Shown one piece after another: positions 55,724-64,000 of a DNA stretch of 64,000 nt. Source of the DNA: Microstegium vimineum. Lineage: Eukaryota; Streptophyta; Magnoliopsida; Poales; Poaceae. A program made the translations under genes and the position numbers. Positions within the stretch are counted from its first letter, which is position 1, and every line of letters begins with the position of its first letter. Under the pieces are notes generated by a model. It saw only the letters and a program-made list of their open reading frames with translations, had not been told where the DNA came from and did no database searches. The stretch lies in assembly GCA_022036555.1 (NCBI GenBank), contig CM039122.1:6856517-6920516 (forward strand), in the 5' to 3' direction.

Positions 55724-56215
55724 GCGTTCTTTCCACAGAGACCAGAATACCATAAGGACCAAGGAGTCAAAACCTTTACGGCTGGGGCGCAACACAAGTC
55801 TTCTCGCTCAAACCCACTAGGAGAAGAGCTCTGCGCCAAGCAGTGGCATGATGGCCAGCAGGCTCAACGGCCGAAGAAGCATATCCCAGACCTCCCGACT
55901 GAAGACACAACTAAGAAGCATATGATCCATGGTCTCTAAGGCCTGAAGGCATACGACGCATGTGTCCTCATCCTGCAGACCGTGCATCATCCGCCGCTCT
56001 GCAGTCCAACCGCGATGGTGGAGAACCAACCAGAGGAAGAACCTAACTTTGGGTGGACCTCTGGAGTTCCAGATGGTGGACACACCAAGTGGTCGAGACG
56101 GGCCGATGAACATTGCACCATAGGCAGAGGCCGCCATGGTCCTCGTGGACAAGGACAGAGAGAAGTCAAGCAAAGAGTGAGGACACGAGTAGAGTACTCG
56201 AAGGTAACACAGGTT
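55724..56215 (-). pseudogene. LINE ORF2 remnant with zf-RVT domain, 5' half
   Basis: Minus strand, about 55817-56215 open. STIWNSRGPPKVRFFLWL, then TAERRMMHGLQDEDTCVVC...DHMLLSCVFSREVW is the zinc-binding region found after RT in plant LINEs (C..C..H..C pattern). The frame continues with stops to FWSLWKERNA at the element A junction and onward at 11729. 5'-truncated; element D starts just beyond it. Confidence 0.8.
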
Positions 56216-56266
56216 AATCAATACTATGACAGTAAGAGTATTATGACAATAAGAGTGCTACTAAAT

Positions 56267-57241
56267 TGAAAGTGCAATCAAGCCCTAAGTGGGTTTTGGT
56301 GACATGACAACATATTTAGGAGACTAATGAGACTTTGTAAGTATGACAAGCAGGTTAAACTTAAGGAGGTTGATGAACAGGTTGGCGGACCCCTCCAATT
56401 ACAAAAGAGCATGGCAACAAGCTCAATGGTGTTTAATTCATTTTATATTTCGAAATTGAGTTAGGTATGCCGTACTATTAAGAGGGATTCAACACGCATG
56501 CCAACAAGTGAACCAAATGCAATATCTATCCAAATACATCACACCTCCACAAACATAGAAGGCAAAACAGCCAACTATTCAGAGATCCATACCTTGTTGT
56601 TTCTACCAGGCCGGCAGTGTCGGGCCCCAGGCCAGCACTGCTGCAACTTGTTCAGCCAGTGGACAGTGAAGGGGTATTTCTTACCCCCTCACTTCTCCCC
56701 AACGGCTAGTTCTGCCATTCTCATTCTCAGACTTCGCAAGAACAGAAAGAGAAGCCTCCTTCTTGCTCTCCCTTCTCCCTTGGTGCTCAACCACTCTCCT
56801 CCATTGATTTTCAATCAACCTTTGAGAGATTGAGCCTCCAATCTTGAGAAGAAGCTTCTCACTCGGATCTTTAACTCCTACAAGCATTTGGTTTGCGTGG
56901 TGGCCAGCGGTTTGAGTTCTTTACTCTTGGAACTTTGATCCTAGCCGGTTAGAGGTTGCCCTTGAGCTTGCCTCCCTCGTGTGGCAGCCTAGGGAAGTTT
57001 GTATCACCCCTCATTTGCTAATACATTCCTCTCATCTCTAAGAAGGTTTCTATTCAAGCACAATTTACATTCAGTCTTTCCATTTTGAATTGTGTTGAAA
57101 TCTGTTCTGGTGACCAGCACTGCTGCCCTTATCCCAGCAGTGTCGGCCACCCCGGCAGTGCCGGCCTCAACTGACATAAAGCTGCTAAGTGTTTGAAACA
57201 GGCCTATTCACCCCCCCCTCTAGGCTAATCAGGTCCTTTCA
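56267..57241 (+). repeat. Element D 5' LTR
   Basis: 975 bp inferred from TG start, CA end and the adjoining primer-binding site. GGCAGTG(C/T)CGG-type motifs at 56610-56640 and 57117-57170. C-rich CTATTCACCCCCCCCTCTAG end as in A and C. Confidence 0.75.
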
Positions 57242-57243
57242 AG

Positions 57244-57255
57244 TGGTATCAGAGC
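57244..57255 (+). other. Element D primer-binding site
   Basis: TGGTATCAGAGC two bases inside the LTR, perfect initiator-Met-tRNA complement. Confidence 0.88.
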
Positions 57256-57291
57256 AAGGTTACCTCAGTAAGCACTTCACCGTGCGAGGTA

Positions 57292-58829
57292 ATGGCCGAA
57301 GAGGGTAAGGTCAATATGGTTGACCCCAAGAACGTGGACTTGCACTCCACAGACAACAGTGATGAGAGCGTAGCCATAGACAAGTACTTGACCATGGCTG
57401 GCATATCTGAAGGAGAGAAAGCAAAAAGAAAAGAAGAAAGAAGATTGAGAAGAGAAAGCAAAAGATTGCAAAGAGAAGAGAAAGCTCTCAATAATGCAAG
57501 AAGCCTAAAGCTTGCCGAGAAGCTCCATAGGCAAGAAGTAAGAGCTCTCAAGAAGTAGCTCAAGGCCAAGGAGGAGGAGCTCAAAAAAAGCAAAGAACAA
57601 GCCTCTCAAGTGGAGGTTGAGTCAAGTAGCTCCGATGGTGATGATGATGCATCATACCAAGCCTCCAAGATTGTAAAGAAGGATGAGAAGAAGAAGAAGG
57701 ATGAGGGCAGCAAGAAATACTCTGCCGCATCCTTCAATTAATTTCTAATCATGAGCATAAACCTTTATTCCATGTTCCCGCGGGCAAATTGCCTCACTTT
57801 GATGGGACTAACTTTGCCAAGTGGAAACACTTGATGAAAGCATATCTTTTAGGTCTTCACCCCGGTGCATGGCAATTGTCCATAGAGGATGTGAGCCTCC
57901 GGTGGATCCCACAAGCCCCACCACCACTGAGCTTCATTGCATCCAACTCAATGCACAAGCAACTAGTGTGTTGCTAAGTGCATTGGATGGTGATGAGTAC
58001 AACAAGGTGATGGGCTTGGAGGTTGCCAAGGATATATGGGACACCTTGCACCTTGCACCTTGCACATGAAGGTGTGAGAAAAGTAAGGAAGTCTAAGATT
58101 GATCTATTCATGGCCAAGCTCAACCAATTCCTGATCAACGAAGGTGAAGGGCCACAAGAGATGTTTGATAGGTTGATGACTATAGTGGGCAATATTAGAG
58201 GCCTTAGTTGTGAAGAGGTCAATGATCACAAGGTTGTCAAGATCATGCTTGAAGCCTACTCTCCAAGGAATGAGACCGTTGTGACATTGATAAGAGATAA
58301 GAAGAGATTTGAGTACTTCACACCAAGTGATGTGCTTGGAAGGATTATCACCTTTGATTTGCAAAGGGAAGAAGCACAAGAGAGAAAGAAGTTTGGAGAG
58401 ATGCAAGGAAGGATGGAGGGGATGAAGATCAAGGATGTGGCTCTCAAAGCCAACAAGAGCACAAGGAGATCAGCCCCTAGCTGTCCCAAAAACAGCAAGC
58501 AAGCTTCCTCAAGCAAAGCTCAAGCACTCAAAGCCATCAAGCATGAACCTGAAGCTCCAACATCAAGTGATTGTGAAAGTGAAGGTGAGCAAGCGGAGAA
58601 CATTGATTACATGGCCCTATTCATGAGAAGATTCAACAAGGGCATCAAGAGGAATGGGTACAAGCTCATGAGAAGAAAATTCCCAAGCAAGAAATCAAGA
58701 ACTTGCTTTAGATGTGGTAGCACTGAGCACTTCATTGCTGAATGCCCAAATGAAAAGAAAGAAGACAAGTTAGGCAAGGGCAAGAGAGAAGACAAGGGTG
58801 ACTACAAGAAAGGGAAGAGATGTGGGTGA
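57292..58829 (+). pseudogene. Element D gag, 5' part
   Basis: MAEEGKVNMVDPKN start, Lys/Arg/Glu-rich helix, TAG near 57556 at a probable Gln. After frame changes near 57740 and 57900 the gag core follows (PHFDGTNFAKWKHLM; KIDLFMAKLNQFLINEGEGP; MFDRLMTIVGNIRGL). CCHC knuckle CFRCGSTEHFIAEC from 58704. Ends KGKRCG with a stop; coding resumes in another frame. Confidence 0.85.
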
Positions 58830-58883
58830 AGCTCACATTGGACATGGTTGGGATTCAACAATCGATAGCTCGGAGATGAAGAG

Positions 58884-60008
58884 ATGGCCACCATTGCTAT
58901 TCAAAAGCCATCCACTTCACCAAGGCTCTTCAACAGCATGTCCGATGATGAAGAAAGCTTCCCTCACACTTGTCTCATGGCAAAGGGTGAGAAGGTAAAA
59001 TCAAAATCCAAAGCCATAACTCCTCCCCCAAAAGACATCTCTAGTAGTGATTCTAGTGATTACTCTATTGATGATGAATCTAGTGATGAGGAAATAAATG
59101 AAATAACTAATAACATGGATCCCAAGACCAAACTCTTCATTGCAAACATATTGGATGAATTAGAGGCAACCAAAGCTGAGCTAGCATCTAGAGAAAAGAC
59201 TCTTATCAAACAAGAGGATCTTTACATTGCTAGTGAGGAAGCTCTTGCATTAGAAAGGAGTGAGGTGAGCTCTTTGACTAAGGCCTTGGCCAAGGAACAA
59301 GAAGCTCATGCTCTCACTAAGAAGGAATGTGTTGACCTCAAGCAAAAGCATTGTGGCTTAGTTGAAAAGCATCAAGAGCTTGAGGCACAATACGACCTTC
59401 TTTGGGAGGGCAACTCACATCTTTCTAAGGAAAATGATGCCTCTTCTCCATCCACTAGCCAAGGTTGTGGAAAATGTTATAATATTTATTTGAATGAGTA
59501 TTCCACTAACCTTGCCAACATGGAGGTCATGAAGAAAGAAATAGCAAGGCTCAACAATGTCATCTCAATTTCAAAGAAGAATGACAAAGACAAAGTTGAG
59601 CCAAAGAAGATCCAATACAAGGATGGAAGGCATCCATCAATCAAAGATGGGCTTGGACACACTCAAGGAGGTAAAACCAATGGAAGAAAAATAGTGAAAG
59701 GCATTGAGTGTGTCAAGTTTGAGAAGAAGGGAAGCATTGGCGCAGATAAGCCTGCACAGACAACTGCTCTGCTCGACCAGAGGCCGGCAGTGCCGGACCT
59801 CAGACCGACAGTGCCGCGCCCCAATAAAGGGAAGGTTGTCAAAGCTTCATCTAATCAAGCTCAAGCCAAATTCCATGCCAAGAGGGTGCCCAATCAAAAA
59901 CAGGTTTCTCAGAAATCCAAGGACACAATCTGGGTGGCCAAAAAAAATATGCCTACCAACCTAAGGCAAGGTCACCCCAAGGAAGTTTGTCCTCATGCTA
60001 CATGTTAA
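58884..60008 (+). pseudogene. Element D gag, 3' part (acidic and coiled coil)
   Basis: 374-codon open stretch: acidic Ser/Asp-rich part (SSSDSSDYSIDDESSDEE), long coiled coil (LEATKAELASREKTLIKQE...), then a basic tail. The DNA at 59762-59806 carries the family GGCAGTGCCGG motif and is translated as RPAVPDLRPTVPRP. The gag end continues to about 60153 (WGPKSRN, TAA) past small lesions. Confidence 0.8.
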
Positions 60009-60167
60009 AGTGCAATGACCGTGGTAAATTCATTGCATAATTTGTGGGTGATGCGAAACATGATAAAAGAAGCATGAATATTTGGGTTCCAAAGATTGTT
60101 GTGACTAACATGCAAGGCCCCAAGATTGATTGGGGACCTAAATCTAGGAACTAAACTTGTTTTGTAG

Positions 60168-63100
60168 GCATACTCCTTCGGTGGATCAAGTTGGGTGCTT
60201 GATAGTGGATGTACAAACCATATGACCGGAGAGAAGAGTATGTTCTCATCATACTCCCCGACTTCAAATGCAAGTGAGAATATCATCTTTGGTGACAACT
60301 CCAAAGGGGAAGTGATTGGACTTGGTAAAGTAGCTATTACTCTTGAGCATTCCATCTCAGATGTATTACATGTGAATTCGTTGAGTTACAACTTGTTGTC
60401 GGTTTCACAATTATGTGAGATGGGCTACAATTGTCTCTTTACGGTTAAGGGTGTGGAAGTCTTTAAGAGGGAGGATTCCTCTATTGTCTTTACGAGTCGT
60501 TTGAAGGGCAAGCTTTACCTAGTTGATTTCAACAAAAGTAAGGCTAAGCTTGAGACTTGTTTAGTGGCAAAATCTAGCATGGGTTGGCTATGGCATCGCC
60601 GACTAGCTCATGTTGGGATGAGGAACTTGGCCAAACTCCTAAAAGATGAACAAATTCTTGGACTAACCAATGTTCATTTTGAGAAGGATAGAATTTGTAG
60701 CGCTTGCCAAGCCGGAAAGCAAGCAGGTGCACCTCACCCACCAAAGAGCATTGTCTCCACCAAGAAACCATTAGAGCTAATTTACATGGATCTCTTTGTA
60801 CCGGTGGCCTACATAAGCATTGGCGGTAACAAACATGGTTTAGTTATTTTTGATGACTTTACTTGGTTCACTAGGGTGTTTTTCATGTATGATAAGGCAC
60901 AAGTGCAAGATAAGGTGAAAACCTTCATTAGAAGAGCACAAAGGGAATTCGGCTTCCAAATCAATAAAGTTCGTAGTGACAATGGAACCGAGTTCAAGAA
61001 CACTCAAGTGGAGGAGTTCCTTGATGATGAGGGCATCAAGCATGAGTTTTCAGTTCCATACACCCCTCAACAAAATGGTGTAGTAGAGAGGAAGAACCGG
61101 ACACTCAATGATATGGCAAGGACAATGCTTGATGAGTACAAGACTTCGGATATATTTTGGGCCGAAGCCGTCAACACCGCTTGCCATGCCATCAACCGGC
61201 TCTATCTACACAAGATCTTGAAGAAGACTTTATATGAACTTCTAACCGGTAACAAACCAAAGGTGTCATACTTTAGAGTTTTTGGGTGCAAGTGTTTCAT
61301 ACTTAATAAGAAACCCAAAACCTCTAAGTTTGCACCTAAAGTTGATGAAGGTTTTCTTATTGGTTATGGATCAAATGAGCATGCCTATCATGTATTCAGC
61401 AAGACCTTAGGGAAAATTGAAATCGCGATAGACATGACATTTGATGAATCTAATGGCTCTCAAGTAGAGCAAATTGATCAAGTGATTGTAGGTAATGAGG
61501 AACCACCATGTGAAGCAATCAAGAATATGGCTATTGGTGATATTAGGCCACAAGAAGTTCAAGCCACAGATGTGGAACCTCAGGATGGTGAAGCTACTGC
61601 CCCAAGACTTGAAGAAAATGGGCCAGCAGTGCTCCCTGGTTAGGGCTCTGTCCTTGTGGCCGGCACTACCGGATCCAGCAGACAAGCAGCAGTTAGCCCC
61701 TCAAGCAGCAGTTAGCCCCTCACCTGCTACTCCAAGGAACCTACAACCTATCTTTGAAGAGTATGAGTATGATGACCAAGCTGATCAACAAGAAGCCACA
61801 TAACACCCAAGATTGAGCCAAACTATCCAAAAGGATCATCCCGTCGACAATATACATGGGAGTCTTCGAAGGAGGGTAACTACTCGTTCACATTTGGCAA
61901 ATTTTTGTCAATTTTACTCTTTTGTCTCCTCTTTGGAACATCTCAAGGTTTAGCAAGCTCTCGATGATCTAGATTGGGTGATGGCTATGCAAGAAGAGCT
62001 CAATAGCTTTGAAAGGAACAAGGTTTGGTCATTGGTGGAAAGACGCAATACAAATGTGATTGGAACCAAGTGGGCCTTCCGCAATAAGCAAGATGAGCAC
62101 GGCGTGGTGACAAGGAACAAGGCAAGATTGGTGGCTCAAGGTTTCACTCAAGTGGAGGGCCTATACTTTGAAGAGACATATGCACCAGTAGCTAGGCTTG
62201 AAGCAATTCGAATGCTTTTGGCCTATGCTGCACATCATGACTTCAAGCTTCAACAAATGGATGTCAAGAGTGCATTCCTCAACGGTCCTATCCAAGAGTT
62301 GGTGTATGTTGAGCAGCCATCGGGTTTTGAAGATCCCAAGTTCACTCATCATGTCTTCAAGCTCCATAAGGCGCTCTATGGGCTTAAGCAGGCACCAAGA
62401 GCATGGTATGAATGCCTTAGGGAATTCTTGATCAAACAAGGCTTTAAAATAGGCAAATCGGATCCTACTCTCTTCACTCACAAAGTCAATAATGATATCT
62501 TTGTGTGCCAAATATATGTCGATGAAATAATATTTGGTAGTACTAACCAATCCTTTGTGATGAGTTTAGTAGGATCATGACTAAAAGATTTGAGATGTCT
62601 ATGATGGGTGAGCTAAAGTTCTTCCTCGGTTTTCAAATCAAGCAACTCAAGGAAGGGACTTTCTTATGTCAAACCATGTACACCCATGATATGTTGAGAA
62701 AGTTTGACATGGCCAATGCTAAGCCAATCAAGACTCTTATGCCAACTAATGGACATCTTGATCTTGATGAAGGAGGGAAATCCGTGCACATAAAGGTATA
62801 TCACTCCATGATTGGATCTCTCCTTTACTTATGTGCATTTAGGCCGGACATAATGCTTAGTGTCTGCATGTGTGCTAGATTTCAAGCTAACCCGAAAGAG
62901 TGCCACTTAGTGGCCGTTAAGAGAATCTTGAGATATCTAGTTTCACTCCTAACCTTGGCTTATGGTATCCTAAGGGCTCTAAGTTCGATCTACTTGGGTA
63001 TTCGGATTCCGATTACGCCGGTTGCAAGGTAGACCGAAAAGGCACTTCGGGGACGTGTCAATTCCTTGGACGGTCCCTAGTGTCTTGGAGTTCTAAGAAG

Positions 63101-63467
63101 CAAAATTGTGTAGCCCTTTCCACCACCGAGGCCGAGTATGTTGCAGCCGGCGCATGTTGCGTTCAACTACTTTGGATTGAGGCAAACCTTAAAAGATTTC
63201 AGATGTCAATTCACCAAGATACCTCTCTTGTGTGATAACGAGAGTGCCATCAAACTCGCAAATAACCCGGTTAGTCACCCTAGAACCAAACACATAGACA
63301 TCCGTCATCACTTCTTGAGAGACCACGAATTAAAAGGAGATATCGCAACTCGCCATGTGAGCACCGAAAAGCAACTAGCTGATATCTTCACTAAGCCTCT
63401 CGATGAGACAAGGTTTTGTGCTTTGCGTAGTGAGCTGAATATACTTGATTCCCGTAACGTGGTTTGA
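60168..63467 (+). pseudogene. Element D pol: protease, integrase, RT, RNase H
   Basis: Protease (VLDSGCTNHMTGEKSMF), GAG-pre-integrase (MGWLWHRRLAHVGM), integrase (YMDLFVP, RSDNGTEF, VVERKNRTL) in one open stretch 60195-61643. A stop near 61641 and another near 61952 precede the RT (61978-62580: WAFRNKQDEHG, DVKSAFLNG, YGLKQAPRAW). RT box YVDE (Glu codon 62524-62526). Frameshifts near 62575, 62940 and 63130 break the RT end and RNase H (HIDIRHHFLRDHELKG, ends 63467). Confidence 0.9.
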
Positions 63468-64000
63468 AATATAGCACACATTTGATTGTCCACCTAGCGA
63501 CAAAGGCAAAACTTTGAAAAATCTCAATTATGTGTTTCAAAGCCAATTTTGAAAGAAACTTGAGTATGGTGGTCACTATATGTATTGTTGATTTCTTACT
63601 GACCATCATATGGCAAGGGGTATATGTCCACATTTGCATAAATATAGAGTATAATAGTGGCATAATGCCTCACTGCCTGGCTAGGCCGGCAGTGCCGACC
63701 CCTAGGCCAGCAGTGTCGGGGTGCCCGGCAGTGCCGGACCTGAGTCCAGCAGTGTCGCGACTTAACCGACCAGAGAGGGTCGGGCCCAAGTCCTAGCTCT
63801 CGGGTTTCTCTTTTATTCCCTGCCCAAACCCGTGGGGACTCCATCCCAAGTCATATCCCCCCAACAGAAACACCTCTCCTCTCCTCTCTCAACCCTAAGG
63901 AGACCTAGGGAGCCCGGAGGTCCCTCTCTTCTTCCCCGGCAGTGCTGCCCCTTTGGAGGTGCTGTCATTAGAGGAGGTGTGGAGGATCTTCCTCTTTGTG
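63468..64000 (+). other. Element D region downstream of pol
   Basis: Non-coding by eye. 63683-63756 repeats GGCAGTGCCGG/CAGCAGTGTCG words; a further copy (GGCAGTGCTGCC) lies at about 63940. A third ORF or the 3' LTR may follow outside the window. Confidence 0.55.

Larger units (their letters stand above)
56267..64000 (+). mobile_element. Element D: Copia/SIRE-like LTR retrotransposon, runs off window
   Basis: 5' LTR 56267-57241 (TGAAAGTGCAATC...CCTTTCA) with primer site TGGTATCAGAGC, followed by gag and pol in the plus direction. No second LTR before 64000, so length and target duplication (left flank TAAAT) cannot be checked. Many stops and frameshifts. Confidence 0.85.

Noticed and set aside
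1..64000. CRISPR arrays, bacterial operons, phage or Agrobacterium-type T-DNA
   Set aside because: No spaced direct repeats, no prokaryotic gene organisation; spliced plant genes and plant retroelements account for the window.
1..64000. tRNA, rRNA or snRNA genes
   Set aside because: tRNA-related words found are only short primer-binding sites next to LTRs; no complete cloverleaf or rRNA segment was recognised by eye.

Overview
The window is plant nuclear DNA, almost certainly from a large-genome grass. The support is: introns with GT/AG borders, a monocot-like proteasome beta-3 gene, a one-finger C2H2/EAR repressor of the plant QALGGH class, Stowaway-type MITEs, a Mutator-like transposase relic and long Copia and Gypsy LTR retrotransposons. 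I cannot name the species.

Layout. 1-2990: a degenerate Mutator-like (MULE) transposase gene that has lost its catalytic core, followed by a TA/GT microsatellite and a probable MULE terminus. 2990-5034: MITE debris. 5035-5658 (-): an intact small C2H2 zinc-finger gene. 6359-10815 (-): a seven-exon proteasome subunit beta type-3 gene with two single-base deletions in coding exons. Its fifth intron carries a 1.8-kb non-autonomous LTR element (7067-8839, TSD GTAAA). 11239-11499: a second MITE of the same family as the one at 4377.

From 11.5 kb to the right edge I see no host gene. A LINE remnant (minus strand, 11500-11729 joined to 55724-56215) is split by one giant Copia/SIRE-like element, called A here: 11730-55723, TSD GCGTT on both sides, about 13 kb of its own DNA. 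Three further elements lie inside A. B is a Gypsy chromovirus (15117-30386, minus, LTRs of 4.4 kb). E is a gag-protease-only Gypsy element (36657-41845, TSD GGATA). C is another Copia/SIRE-like element (42410-52677, TSD CCAGT). A fourth Copia element, D, starts at 56267 and runs off the window. Element boundaries come from paired LTRs, TG...CA ends, primer-binding sites, polypurine tracts and, except for B, matching 5-bp target duplications.

How the parts work together. Gag, protease, integrase, RT and RNase H of the autonomous-type elements are recognisable but mostly broken by stops and frameshifts. Only the gag of C is a long uninterrupted frame. The most unusual item is an extra ORF between the 5' LTR and gag of chromovirus B. 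Its first residues copy the histone H3 tail in register (PRTRLTARKETGG after loss of Met), in an element whose integrase also appears to end in a chromodomain. Other patterns worth a look: the last Asp of the YVDD box is replaced in all three Copia RTs; each Copia family carries its own repeated CpG-rich motif; and all in-frame stops of B from the extra ORF through protease are TAG at probable CAG codons.
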